The position numbers and the translations under genes are program-made. Positions 30,650-39,708 of a DNA stretch of 64,000 bases are shown here, one piece after another. The notes under the pieces were generated by a model, which saw only the letters and a list, made by a program, of their open reading frames with translations, did not search any database and was not told the origin of the DNA. Origin of the DNA: PALSA-612 sp963765295 (GTDB lineage: Bacteria > Actinomycetota > Thermoleophilia > Gaiellales > Gaiellaceae). The DNA lies in NCBI GenBank assembly GCA_963765295.1, contig CAVXVO010000005.1, forward strand, positions 868,001 to 932,000, read 5' to 3'. Positions within the stretch are counted from its first letter, which is position 1. Each line of letters opens with the position of its first letter.

Positions 30650-33327
30650 GGTCTCGCGGCCAGCGTTGCGGCCTGCGTCCGGCTGGTCGCGCCGAGCTTG
30701 CGCTGCGCCGACGCGATCAGCCGGACGACGGTCGGCCGGCCGAGGCCCAGCCGGCGCGCGATCTCGCGGTTCGTCAGCCCCTCCGCGACGAGCTCGAGCA
30801 CCTCGGCCTCGCGGCCGGTCAGCACGCCGGCCTTCGTCCGCTCCGCAGCTCGATGCAACCCCAGCAGCCGGAGCGAGCGGTGGATCCGCCTGACCACGAC
30901 GTTGAGCTGCCTCTCCTCGGCCGCGGATTCGAGGACGAGCAGCCGCTCCCGTGCCTCGGCGTCGTCGCCCGCACGCCGCAATGCTTCGGCCGCAGCCCAA
31001 CGGCACCGAAACGCGCCGCGAACGTGCCGGCCGTCCCACAGCGCCGCTGCACGGTCGAAAACCTCCACGGCACCGAGCGGGTCGCCGCCTGCCAGGACGA
31101 CGAGTGCCTCCACCTCGACCGGCCCGCCCTCGACGAGCCGGAGCTGTGTCCCCGGGATCGCCGACGGCTGTTTCCCCTGCTCGAACTCGGCCCAGGCGCG
31201 AACGACTCCGACGAACGTGGAGGCCCTCCCGTAGCCCTCGAAATAGGTCGTCGTCGCCTTCTCGGCGGCGTCTGGACGACCGGCCGCGAGCTCGATGTCG
31301 GCAAGTGCCCAGAGTGTGTCGCCGACCCCGTCGTCGTCCGCAGGCGCGCTGGCGATGCGCTCCTCGACCGTTGCCCGGACGACCTCGCCCTTGCCGAGGT
31401 CGTTCATCGAATGCCACCAGTACGGCTCGACCAGCTCACGGTCCGCCGGCACCAGGCCCTCCGCCAGCACTTCCTCGGCCTCTGCTGCCGCCCGGGCAGG
31501 CTCCCCGAGATGCCACGCGAACCCGGCGTGCCAGCAGCGGAAGTAGCGCTCCTGGGCCAGAGCGCGAAGCGCGCGAGCCCGCTCGACGGCCTCGAGCGCG
31601 ATGCCGTCCGCCTGCGCGGCTTCGCCGTCGAGGAGGAGCCCGAACGCGAGATTGCCGAGCGCCGCGAACTCGATCTCCCCCGAGCCCGCGCTCCGTGCCG
31701 CCTCGACCGCGCGCCGGTGTGCCTCGCGGCTGCCGGGCGCTCCGGCGAACGTCCGTGCGGAACCGAGCGCCGAATACACCTGCGCCGCCTCCAGGCCGCC
31801 GATTCCCCGCTCCTCCACGAGACGGGCCCCTTCCTCCGCGGCCGCGAGGGAAGCGGGGTGGTCGCCGTCTCGGAACGCGAGCCGAGACCGCGCTGCTGCG
31901 ATGCTGATCTTCAGCCGAGGATCGCTCGGACGGGCAGCGCCGGCGGCCGCGAGCTCGCGACGCGCCTCGTCGAGACGAAGAAGGGCTATGTGCGCCTGGG
32001 CGCGGAGCAGCGCCGCTTCGGTCGCCAGATCGGCGTCGTCGGGCCGAAGCGAATCGACGAGGTCGAATGCCTGGGCGTACTCGCCGACGATCGCGAGCTC
32101 CCGGGCGGCCTCGATGCGCAGAGGATCGGCGGCGGGTCCGTCGGCATTCGCTGCTGCCACGCCGAGATGGTCGGCCCGTTCGCCGGGAGAGCCGGCCCGC
32201 TCGGCGGCGGCGAGCGCCTTCGCGTAGGCGGAAGCCCGCTCGCCTGCCGCCGCGTGGTGCCGAGCAGCCTCGCCCGGCTCGTCCAGGGCAGCAGCGAGAC
32301 GCGAATGGACACCCTGCCGCTCGTCCTCGGACAGCATCTCGACGGCCGCCTCCGCGAGCAGGGCGTGCCGGATGGAGACTTCGCCGTTGGCCGTCGCCAG
32401 CCCCGCGTCGACGATTTCGCCGGCACCGTCTCCGATCAGGCCCGGCGCTGCCGGTCGCCCGATCAGCGCCAGCGCCGCGATCGCGCCCCTCCCGGCCGGG
32501 GAGAGATGCCGCATGCGCGCGGCGACGGCCAGGCGAAGGCTCTCGCTCGGCTCGCCGCTCGCGGCCAGTTGCTCGAGCAGGAACGGGTTGCCGCCCGACC
32601 GCTCGACGAGTCGCCTCGTGGCCGTCTCCGACAGCTCCGGATGCAGCGACCGCGCGAGCGTCCTCGCCTCCTCCTGCCCGAGCGGCGGCAGCGGGAGCAG
32701 TTCCAGGCGGGATTCCCCGGCGTCCTCGACCGCGCGGGCGGCTCGCGCGTCCCCGCGCCTGATCGCAGCGACGACGCCGACTCGGCCGGCCAGCAGCGGC
32801 AACAACGAGGACGTCTGCGGGTCGACCCACTGCAGGTCGTCGACGAACAGGACCCGGTCGCCCAGCTCGTCCTCGACGGCCGACGCGACGTAGGCGGCGT
32901 CGCCCTCGAAGTCGTGCCCGAACGCGCGCCGGAGCGGGAAGTACGGCAGCCACGAGAGCGTTGCCAGGCCACCGGCCTCGACGAGCGCCACGCCGGCACG
33001 CTCGGCGGCGGCGCGAACGAGCGTCGTCTTGCCCACGCCTGCCTCGCCCAGCACCGCAACCGGCCGTCGCTCACCGATCCGCTCGACGAGGAGCGCGATC
33101 TCCTCTTCGCGCCCTACGAGCACGGGCTGATTTTCGTCCTTTGCGGAACGTGGCGCAAATGCACGCTGAGGGACGCGGCGGGCCTCGTACCGTCGGCGGC
33201 GATGACGTTCCCAAGGTTCCACCAAGGTCGCGCCCATCTGCCGCCCGGGCAAGCCGTCCTCGACGCGGTGGCCGTCGATCGTGACGACCAGCCGCCCGCA
33301 GAGCTGGAGCCTCGTCTCGCCTGCCAA
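30646..33327 (-). CDS. LuxR-family ATPase (LAL-like) regulator with SARP-like N-terminal remnant
   Basis: An 893-residue STAND-type regulator. The ATPase part has Walker A VLGEAGVGKTTLV and Walker B VLFVDDLQWVDP, then a long helical repeat region (residues 350-820) and a C-terminal LuxR HTH (LTGREAEVLELVAEGLTNRE, then IARRLGLGRPTVVRLIASAQ). The N-terminus (LQLCGRLVVTIDGHRVEDGL) matches the start of a SARP winged-helix domain but is cut short and joined within 40 residues to the ATPase, as if most of a BTAD module was lost. The start is TTG at 33325-33327; no better start is present. Target genes are unknown. Confidence 0.85.
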   Translation of the reverse strand: MAGETRLQLCGRLVVTIDGHRVEDGLPGRQMGATLVEPWERHRRRRYEARRVPQRAFAPRSAKDENQPVLVGREEEIALLVERIGERRPVAVLGEAGVGKTTLVRAAAERAGVALVEAGGLATLSWLPYFPLRRAFGHDFEGDAAYVASAVEDELGDRVLFVDDLQWVDPQTSSLLPLLAGRVGVVAAIRRGDARAARAVEDAGESRLELLPLPPLGQEEARTLARSLHPELSETATRRLVERSGGNPFLLEQLAASGEPSESLRLAVAARMRHLSPAGRGAIAALALIGRPAAPGLIGDGAGEIVDAGLATANGEVSIRHALLAEAAVEMLSEDERQGVHSRLAAALDEPGEAARHHAAAGERASAYAKALAAAERAGSPGERADHLGVAAANADGPAADPLRIEAARELAIVGEYAQAFDLVDSLRPDDADLATEAALLRAQAHIALLRLDEARRELAAAGAARPSDPRLKISIAAARSRLAFRDGDHPASLAAAEEGARLVEERGIGGLEAAQVYSALGSARTFAGAPGSREAHRRAVEAARSAGSGEIEFAALGNLAFGLLLDGEAAQADGIALEAVERARALRALAQERYFRCWHAGFAWHLGEPARAAAEAEEVLAEGLVPADRELVEPYWWHSMNDLGKGEVVRATVEERIASAPADDDGVGDTLWALADIELAAGRPDAAEKATTTYFEGYGRASTFVGVVRAWAEFEQGKQPSAIPGTQLRLVEGGPVEVEALVVLAGGDPLGAVEVFDRAAALWDGRHVRGAFRCRWAAAEALRRAGDDAEARERLLVLESAAEERQLNVVVRRIHRSLRLLGLHRAAERTKAGVLTGREAEVLELVAEGLTNREIARRLGLGRPTVVRLIASAQRKLGATSRTQAATLAARP

Positions 33328-33408
33328 GATTGCGCCAACCTACCCCCAAGCGCGAGACGTGACAATGCTTCCGTCCAAGCGATCGAGGAGCGAAAGGGAG
33401 GCGGGAGG

Positions 33409-33567
33409 ATGAGCAAGCTGATCAACTGCGAATGCGGGCGCGTCGTCACCGGCGACACGGACGAGGAGCTGATCGCGAGCGTCGAGGAGCACGTCGAGAG
33501 AGACCATCCCGAGCTGGTCGGGAAGCTCAGCCGGGACGACATCCTCGGCATGGCCGAGGAGGGGTAG
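33409..33567 (+). CDS. DUF1059-like mini-protein (52 aa), copy 1
   Basis: A 52-residue protein with a CxC pair near the N-terminus (LINCECGRVVTGDTDEELIA) and two helices (SVEEHVERDHPELVG), matching the small DUF1059 family, probably metal-binding through the cysteines and histidines. GGGAGG and GAGG precede the ATG. A second copy lies at 34287. Confidence 0.82.
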   Translation: MSKLINCECGRVVTGDTDEELIASVEEHVERDHPELVGKLSRDDILGMAEEG

Positions 33568-33724
33568 GAGCCACCTGCCCCGGCCCGGTGGCCAAACCGG
33601 GGCCTGGCCGGAGTGCGCGCCGGAGTCCGGTAGCCTGGGGCGTCCGACCAACAGACGGCGACGTGTCCTCGCTCCGGCCACGTTCTCTCTCGCCGAATCT
33701 CCCAGACAAGGCAGGTGCCACCAG

Positions 33725-34164
33725 ATGAAGAAGTCCCTTCTGCTGCTCGCGGCCGCGTGCGTGCTCCTGACGGCCAGCGCCTCGGCCTCGGCAGCCAGCC
33801 CGAGCGCCTACCGGGCGAAAGTGAACGGAATCTGCAAGGCGGGAATCGCGAAGATCAACGCGGACCTGCGCCGAAGTCGCCCAAGGGCTACGCGGCGTAT
33901 TTCGATGCGACGGCCAAGCTCTCCGTGAAGCTCATGAAGCAGATCATCGCGGTCACGCCGCCGAAGAGCCTGCAGCCGGCCGTCCTGGCCGCGCTCAAGC
34001 TGCAGGGCAAGCTCGTCGACGGCGTCATCGCGCTGCGCGAACGGATCAACAACGGCGCCGACCCCGTGAAGGCCTTCAATGCGGCAAAGCCGGCCCTGAA
34101 CAAGCTGAACAACCAGGCGAACGCGGCCTGGCGAAAGGCCGGATTGAACGCCTGCGCCGGTTAG
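33725..34164 (+). CDS. Small secreted protein (one frame break)
   Basis: About 146 residues with a signal peptide (KKSLLLLAAACVLLTASASASA) and a helical mature part: YRAKVNGICKAGIAKINADL, then after the break PKSPKGYAAYFDATAKLSVK and PKSLQPAVLAALKLQGKLVDG, ending GLNACAG. Two cysteines (NGICKAG and NACAG) could pair. The frame changes at about 33869; unlike the other breaks in the window, this one looks like a missing base. The family is unknown to me, though secreted four-helix proteins of this type are common in Actinomycetota. A strong hairpin follows. Confidence 0.7.
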
Positions 34165-34185
34165 CGGCTCTTCAGCCTCGGTCTC

Positions 34186-34209
34186 GACGGCCCGCTCCGG
34201 CGGGCCGTC
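34186..34209 (+). terminator. Hairpin terminator after the secreted protein
   Basis: A perfect 10-bp GC stem (GACGGCCCGC and GCGGGCCGTC) with a TCCG loop, 22 bp past the stop. It is followed by GCCGTCTTGG rather than a long U-run, the usual look of terminators in GC-rich Actinomycetota. Confidence 0.7.
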
Positions 34210-34286
34210 GCCGTCTTGGCCGCGGTCGAGCGATTGGCGCAGATTGACGATGAGCCGCGATGCGCACGCGCCTAGCGTCGGAGGCG

Positions 34287-34454
34287 ATGAAAACGCTCCG
34301 GTGCACGTGCGGACAGGTCATCACCGGCAAGACCGGCGCCGAGCTCTACGCCGCCGTCGAATCCCACCTGACCGACCACGCCGCTCGGCCCCTCGAGCCC
34401 GGCGCCGACGCGCCGCACGAACAGCCGGAACAGGAACGAAGGGAGTCGGGATGA
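34287..34454 (+). CDS. DUF1059-like mini-protein (55 aa), copy 2
   Basis: A paralogue of the protein at 33409: LRCTCGQVITGKTGAELYAA with the same CxCG motif, VESHLTDH, then a Pro/Glu-rich tail. The ATG at 34287 starts just before the conserved part; an earlier in-frame ATG at 34260 adds nine residues without similarity. Its stop overlaps the start of the large propeller protein (ATGA). Confidence 0.75.
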   Translation: MKTLRCTCGQVITGKTGAELYAAVESHLTDHAARPLEPGADAPHEQPEQERRESG

Positions 34455-37195
34455 GAACCAGACGCCATGGAGAAGCGGCTACGACCTTTTCCGGCACGCG
34501 TGCAGCACTGATCGCAGCCGCAGCACTTGCGGCCTCCGTCGTCGCATTCTCGTTCGCGGCCAGCAGCAGTGCGCATTCGCAGTCGGTCACAAACGGGCGG
34601 ATCGCGTTCACGAGCGCGCGGGCGCCCGCCGACACGAACATCTACACGATGGACCCGGACGGAACGAACGTCTCGGGGTCGCTGACCAGCCCCTTCAGCG
34701 ACAGCATGCCCGCCTACTCCCCCGACGGCACCAGGATCGCCTGGTCGACATTCGAGTTCGCCGGCTCCCCCTGCTGCCAGTCGATCGCCGTCATGAATGC
34801 CGACGGCAGCGACCGCACCAAGGTGGTCAACGGCGCCGACACCAAAAGCGGCATCAACAACACACCTGCCTGGTCACCCGACGGACAGCACCTCGCCTTC
34901 ATGTCGAACTTCGACGGCTCCATTCCGCAGATCGGGACGGTCGGCGTCGACGGCAGCGGGTTGGCCCAGATCACGACCGGATCGCTCCCCAGCCTCGACC
35001 CGACGTGGTCTCCGGACGGAGCGAAGATCGCGTTCGACCGCACCGCAGGCGACGGCACCCACATCTACACCATGAACACCGACGGAACCGATATCGAGCA
35101 GCTCACCTTCACCCGCGAAACCGAGGCCGAACCCGCATGGTCACCCGACGGAACGAAGATCGCCTACACGAGCACCAGCCCGAACGGATACGAGATCTTC
35201 GTCATGCACGCCGACGGATCGCACCCCGTCCAGTTGACGACGGACGGCGGCCAGGAGCCCGACTGGTCACCCGACGGAACCAAGATCGTCTTCACGACCC
35301 AACGCGACCACGACTTCGAGATCTACACGATGAACGCCGACGGCAGCGCGCAGACGCGAGTCACCAACAGCCCCGACCTCGACGAGCAGCCGACCTGGGG
35401 ACGGGCAACAGGAGGCGGCGGAGGCACGGACGACGCTGCGCCCGCCGTCACGATCGCACTCGACGCGCCGAACGGCGGCACGCCGGACGGCCAGAACGGC
35501 TGGTTCGTGTCCGGTCCGGTGACGGGATCCGTCACCGCCGACGACACGGCCACGGGGAACAGCGACATCGCGTCGCTCTCCTGCGACCCTCTGGCTCTCA
35601 CCGAAAGCGGGATCGGCACGCCGACGGCGAGCGGCACCTTCTCGATCGTCTCGGACGGTGTCGCACACATCTCCTGCATGGCGTCCGACTCGGCCGGCAA
35701 TACCAGCGCGCCCGTGAACACGGACGCCAGGCTCGACACGCAGGACCCGGGCGTGTCCCTGGACCCGGCCGCCGACTCCTGTTCGTCAGCCGTCGTCGAC
35801 GGCTGGTGTCCCGGGACGCAAACCGCCGGCTTCGCCGCCCGCGACGCGACCTCGGGAACCGCTTCGCCGTGCACCGCGGCAGGCGGATCCTCCTGCGCGT
35901 TCACGCGGAGCAGTTCGACGCAAGGGCCGGCGGTCATGATTCCGTCCGGAGCCGTCTGCGACGTCGCCGGCAACTGCGACCCCGGGATCGCTGCCGGGCC
36001 GTTCAAGATCGGCTTCCCCGACTCCAGGGCCGCCACGCTGCATCTCGAGGTGATCGCACGCGGCAGAGAAGCCGGCGGGTCTCCGCCTTCCGCCGGTTTC
36101 GAAGTCACGAGCTCCGCCGACCACGCTTTGATCCGCGTCGACACGGGCGACCTGACGGGCCCTGCCGGCCAGCGGTGCCCCGGGGTCGGACCGCTCTGCA
36201 CCGGCGACGTCAGAGTCATGGTCGGACCCAACCGCGCGGAAGTCGTGATCGACACCTCAAACAGCCCTACCGGTCGGCTGGCCGTCTACTCGGGCGATTG
36301 CGACGGCGGCGGGAACAGCACACACACCGTCGGGGGCGTGACGTTGTCGGTCGGCCAGGTGGCGACGTGCCGGGTCTCGTTCGTCAATCCCGACGTGAAA
36401 GTCGGCCCCTCGCCGAACTCGGCTCTCCTGGTGACGAAGACATTCGAGCCCGAGCCCGACCGGCCTCTCGGCCATCCGGACGGCCAACTGGGTCTCTACT
36501 TGGGCGACGTTCAGGCGGCCGCTACAACCTCGTTGAGCTCCCTCCGTGATACCACAGGGCCGGGGCAGTGTCCGCTCCACGCCGTGCAGCCCGTGTGTGA
36601 GTGGGCGGTCACGCTCAACGGCGACAACTGGAGCCGGGTCCTGCCGCGCCTCGTCGAGACAGGGGACCGCAACTGGCTCGGGATCTTCAGCGGCGACTGC
36701 GATCGACGTGGACAGGTGATCGCCGACGGGACGCCCGACGGGGACCTCTTCGAGTGCATGATCCAGAACATCCACCTCGAGGCTCAGTCCGACCCTCATC
36801 CAGACTCGGTGCTCCGCATCAACGTCGACGCTCCCAGCGATGACTCGAAACCGCCGAAGAACGCCGAGATCGTCGTGAACAGCGCCGATGGGAAGCAGTT
36901 CACCCAGTTTGCCGTTGCCCCGCAGATGCGACATGCGGACGAGACACGTTGCGCTGGACTCGGCGCGGCCGTCTGCACGGGCGACGTGGGCGTCCTGGTA
37001 AGAACCTCGCGCACCAGCAACACCAATTACTTCATCGTCAAAGTCGGTTCCGCACCGGCTGGATACACGGAAGCGTTCTCGGACGGCTGCTCCGGCGCGC
37101 ACAACGGCGTCTCGTCGAACCGCATCCAGCTCGAGGTCGGCGAACTCCACAGCTGCCACATCAGCTTCCAACCGCCTCGACGCGGCCGGAACTAG
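34451..37195 (+). CDS. Large secreted protein: TolB-type propeller, Ig-like part, three Cys-rich repeats
   Basis: A 914-residue exported protein. Residues 18-45 are a signal peptide or anchor. A TolB/PD40 propeller follows, with five WSPDG/YSPDG blades (YSPDGTRIAW, WSPDGQHLAF, WSPDGAKIAF, WSPDGTKIAY, WSPDGTKIVF). An Ig-like region comes next (about 320-510). The last 390 residues hold three copies of a domain I do not recognise, each with a Cys-x(6-8)-Cys pair (CPGVGPLC, CPLHAVQPVC, CAGLGAAVC), a GDCD-like turn (SGDCDGG, SGDCDRR, SDGCSG) and a final Cys (ATCRVSF, FECMIQN, SCHISFQ). It is probably a surface or secreted binding protein. The ATG overlaps the preceding mini-protein stop. Confidence 0.8.
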   Translation: MRTRRHGEAATTFSGTRAALIAAAALAASVVAFSFAASSSAHSQSVTNGRIAFTSARAPADTNIYTMDPDGTNVSGSLTSPFSDSMPAYSPDGTRIAWSTFEFAGSPCCQSIAVMNADGSDRTKVVNGADTKSGINNTPAWSPDGQHLAFMSNFDGSIPQIGTVGVDGSGLAQITTGSLPSLDPTWSPDGAKIAFDRTAGDGTHIYTMNTDGTDIEQLTFTRETEAEPAWSPDGTKIAYTSTSPNGYEIFVMHADGSHPVQLTTDGGQEPDWSPDGTKIVFTTQRDHDFEIYTMNADGSAQTRVTNSPDLDEQPTWGRATGGGGGTDDAAPAVTIALDAPNGGTPDGQNGWFVSGPVTGSVTADDTATGNSDIASLSCDPLALTESGIGTPTASGTFSIVSDGVAHISCMASDSAGNTSAPVNTDARLDTQDPGVSLDPAADSCSSAVVDGWCPGTQTAGFAARDATSGTASPCTAAGGSSCAFTRSSSTQGPAVMIPSGAVCDVAGNCDPGIAAGPFKIGFPDSRAATLHLEVIARGREAGGSPPSAGFEVTSSADHALIRVDTGDLTGPAGQRCPGVGPLCTGDVRVMVGPNRAEVVIDTSNSPTGRLAVYSGDCDGGGNSTHTVGGVTLSVGQVATCRVSFVNPDVKVGPSPNSALLVTKTFEPEPDRPLGHPDGQLGLYLGDVQAAATTSLSSLRDTTGPGQCPLHAVQPVCEWAVTLNGDNWSRVLPRLVETGDRNWLGIFSGDCDRRGQVIADGTPDGDLFECMIQNIHLEAQSDPHPDSVLRINVDAPSDDSKPPKNAEIVVNSADGKQFTQFAVAPQMRHADETRCAGLGAAVCTGDVGVLVRTSRTSNTNYFIVKVGSAPAGYTEAFSDGCSGAHNGVSSNRIQLEVGELHSCHISFQPPRRGRN

Positions 37196-37206
37196 CTAGA
37201 GACGTG

Positions 37207-37232
37207 GGGCAGCTCTCGCACGAGAGCTGCCC
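37207..37232. terminator. Bidirectional terminator between the propeller gene and uvrB
   Basis: GGGCAGCTCTC and GAGAGCTGCCC form a perfect 11-bp stem with a 4-base loop in the 51-bp gap between two converging genes. A further GAGAC/GTCTC pair flanks it. It can stop transcription from both sides. Confidence 0.85.
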
Positions 37233-37246
37233 TCCTCCGTCTCTGG

Positions 37247-39247
37247 CTAGGCGGCGCCGACCGCCATCAGCTCGCGGCGCAGCTCCTTGATCTCGTCCCG
37301 CAGCTTGGCCGCGTACTCGAAGCGGAGCTCCTGGGCGGCCATGTACATCTCCTCTTCGAGCGTGACGACGAGCTTCTCCAGCTCCTCGGCGCTCATCCCC
37401 TCGACGTCGCGCTTGCCCCGCCGACGGCGGGTCGGGACGTGCGGCTGCTCGAGCGCGAGCAGCTCCGCGATGTCGGAAACGCCCTTGACGATCGACTCCG
37501 GCGTGATGCCGTGCTCCTCGTTGTAGGCGAGCTGCTTGACCCGGCGCCGGCTCGTCTCGTCCACGGCGCCCGCGATCGCCTCGGTCATCTTGTCGGCGTA
37601 GAGCAGCACCTTGCCGTTGACGTTTCGCGCCGCGCGGCCGATCGTCTGGATCAGGGCCGTCTTGCCGCGCAGGAAGCCCTCCTTGTCGGCGTCGAGGATG
37701 GCGACGAGCGTCACCTCCGGGAGATCGAGACCCTCGCGGAGAAGGTTGACGCCGACGAGCACGTCGTAGTCGCCGAGCCGCAGCTCGCGGATGATCTGGA
37801 TCCGCTCCAGCGTGTTGATCTCGGAGTGCAGGTAGCGCGCCTTGACGCCGGCCTCGAGCAGGTAGTCGGTCAGGTCCTCGGCCATCTTCTTCGTCAGCGT
37901 CGTGATCAGCACCCGCTCGCCCACCTCCTCGCGGCGGCGGATCTCGTTCAGGAGGTCGTCGATCTGGTTCTTCGTCGGCCGGATCTCGACCTCCGGGTCG
38001 ACGACGCCGGTCGGGCGGATCAGCTGCTCGGAGACAACGGTCGAGTGGCGCAGCTCGAAGGCGCCGGGCGTGGCCGAGACGAACACGAGCTGCGGCACCT
38101 TCTGCAGGAACTCGTCGAAGCGGAGCGGCCGGTTGTCGAGCGCCGACGGGAGCCGGAAGCCGTAGTCGACGAGCGTCTGCTTGCGCGAGCGGTCGCCCTC
38201 GTACATGCCGCCGATCTGCGGCACCGTCTGGTGCGACTCGTCGACGAAGACGATCATGTCGTCTGGGAAGTAGTCGATCAGCGTGAACGGGTGCGAGCCA
38301 GGCGGGCGGCCCTCGAGGTGCCGCGAGTAGTTCTCGATCCCGTTGCAGAAGCCGAGTTCCTTGAGCATCTCCAGGTCGTACTCGGTGCGCTGGCGAATCC
38401 TGTGCGCCTCCAGCATCTTCCCCTGCTCCTCGAACAGCCTGACCCGGTCGGCCAGCTCGGCTCGGATGTCCCCGACGGCGCGCTCGACGGACGGCTTCGA
38501 GGTCACGTACTCGGTCGCAGGCCAGATGACGAGGTTGTCGAGCTTCGCGTACACCTCACCCGTGATCGGGTCGAAGTGCGTGATCGCCTCGACCTCGTCG
38601 CCGAAGAAAGACACGCGGTACGCCGTCTCGATATTGGCCGGCTGCACCTCGACGAGGTCTCCCTTGACGCGGAAGCGGCCGCGGCCGAGCACCGAGTCGT
38701 TGCGGACGTACTGGCTCTCGATCAGCTTGCGCAGCGCCGCGTCGCGGTCGTGCGTCTCCCCCACCTCGAGGACGAGCACGCGCTCGCGCCACTCCTCGGG
38801 CGAGCCGAGTCCGTAGATGCAGGAGACGGAGGCGACGATGACGACGTCGCGGCGCGTCAGCAGCGCGGAGGTGGCGGCAAGGCGCAGGCGCGAGATGTCG
38901 TCGTTCTGGGACGAGTCCTTCTCGATGTAGAGGTCGGCCTGGGGAACGTAGGCCTCGGGCTGGTAGTAGTCGTAATAGGAGACGAAGTACTCGACGGCGT
39001 TCGCGGGAAAGAACTCGCGGAACTCGTTGCAGAGCTGCGCCGCGAGCGTCTTGTTATGGGCGATGACGAGCGCGGGCTTGCCGACCTTCTCGATGATCCA
39101 GGCCATCGTGGCGGTCTTGCCCGTTCCGGTCGCTCCGAGCAGGGTCTGGTAGCGCGTATCAGCCTCGATGCTGCGCGAGAGCTCCTCGATCGCCTGCGGC
39201 TGGTCGCCGGTCGGCGCGTAGACGTCCGTGGTCTTGAATTCGGCCAT
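37247..39247 (-). CDS. uvrB: Excinuclease ABC subunit B
   Basis: Helicase-like damage-verifying subunit of nucleotide-excision repair, which loads onto DNA with UvrA and recruits UvrC. The 666-residue protein is intact: Walker A GATGTGKTATMAW, the beta-hairpin YYDYYQPEAYVP, DEXX box VFVDESHQT, VFVSATPG, helicase motifs LITTLTKKMAEDL, GVNLLREGLDLPEV and QTIGRAARN, and the C-terminal UVR coiled coil (EEMYMAAQELRFEYAAKLRD). The ATG at 39245-39247 fits the family N-terminus. I see no SOS box in its upstream region, unlike uvrA. Confidence 0.97.
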   Translation of the reverse strand: MAEFKTTDVYAPTGDQPQAIEELSRSIEADTRYQTLLGATGTGKTATMAWIIEKVGKPALVIAHNKTLAAQLCNEFREFFPANAVEYFVSYYDYYQPEAYVPQADLYIEKDSSQNDDISRLRLAATSALLTRRDVVIVASVSCIYGLGSPEEWRERVLVLEVGETHDRDAALRKLIESQYVRNDSVLGRGRFRVKGDLVEVQPANIETAYRVSFFGDEVEAITHFDPITGEVYAKLDNLVIWPATEYVTSKPSVERAVGDIRAELADRVRLFEEQGKMLEAHRIRQRTEYDLEMLKELGFCNGIENYSRHLEGRPPGSHPFTLIDYFPDDMIVFVDESHQTVPQIGGMYEGDRSRKQTLVDYGFRLPSALDNRPLRFDEFLQKVPQLVFVSATPGAFELRHSTVVSEQLIRPTGVVDPEVEIRPTKNQIDDLLNEIRRREEVGERVLITTLTKKMAEDLTDYLLEAGVKARYLHSEINTLERIQIIRELRLGDYDVLVGVNLLREGLDLPEVTLVAILDADKEGFLRGKTALIQTIGRAARNVNGKVLLYADKMTEAIAGAVDETSRRRVKQLAYNEEHGITPESIVKGVSDIAELLALEQPHVPTRRRRGKRDVEGMSAEELEKLVVTLEEEMYMAAQELRFEYAAKLRDEIKELRRELMAVGAA

Positions 39248-39321
39248 CGCGACAAGCGTAGCCAGCGGCTCTGCCCTCGCTCGGTACCGGGACCAGGTCG
39301 CGTTCCAGCACACTGTCGGTG

Positions 39322-39480
39322 ATGCTGCTCGCAACGAGTCTGGCCGCGATCGTGATCGTGGTCGCCGTCACGGCGATCGTGGTCGTCTCGGTGCTCGGGC
39401 TGTTCATCTGGGGCGCGATCCAGGACGGGCGCGAGGAGCACGCCATGAAGGCGAGCAGACGACCGAAGCCGCCGCTCTAG
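39322..39480 (+). CDS. Very small membrane protein (52 aa)
   Basis: ATG at 39322 (or GTG one codon earlier) opens a 52-residue protein: one long hydrophobic helix (LAAIVIVVAVTAIVVVSVLG) and a basic tail (GREEHAMKASRRPKPPL). It is divergent from uvrB. No family is recognised; coding status rests on composition and placement. Confidence 0.55.
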   Translation: MLLATSLAAIVIVVAVTAIVVVSVLGLFIWGAIQDGREEHAMKASRRPKPPL

Positions 39481-39492
39481 CGCCCGGCGACG

Positions 39493-39708
39493 ATGGCAAG
39501 CAGCTTCGGCAACCCCTCCCCCGTCGACTTCGTGATCGCGGTCGTCATCGCGGCGGGGCTCGCGATGTTGATCTTCCGCCACGCCGACAAGCACGGAAGC
39601 CGCCATGCGACCGCCTGGGGGGTGTTCACCTTCCTCGCCGCCCTGGCCGCGATCCCGCTGTACTTCCTCAACTACTGGCTCGGGAAGAACCGGACCGGGC
39701 CTAGCTAG
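39493..39708 (+). CDS. Small membrane protein (71 aa)
   Basis: A 71-residue protein with two helices (FVIAVVIAAGLAMLIF and GVFTFLAALAAIPLYFLNYWL) joined by the polar loop RHADKHGSRHATA. It begins 12 bp after the 52-residue membrane protein, in the same direction, so the two may form a pair. It converges on the WD40 gene with a 4-base stop overlap. Function unknown. Confidence 0.65.
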   Translation: MASSFGNPSPVDFVIAVVIAAGLAMLIFRHADKHGSRHATAWGVFTFLAALAAIPLYFLNYWLGKNRTGPS

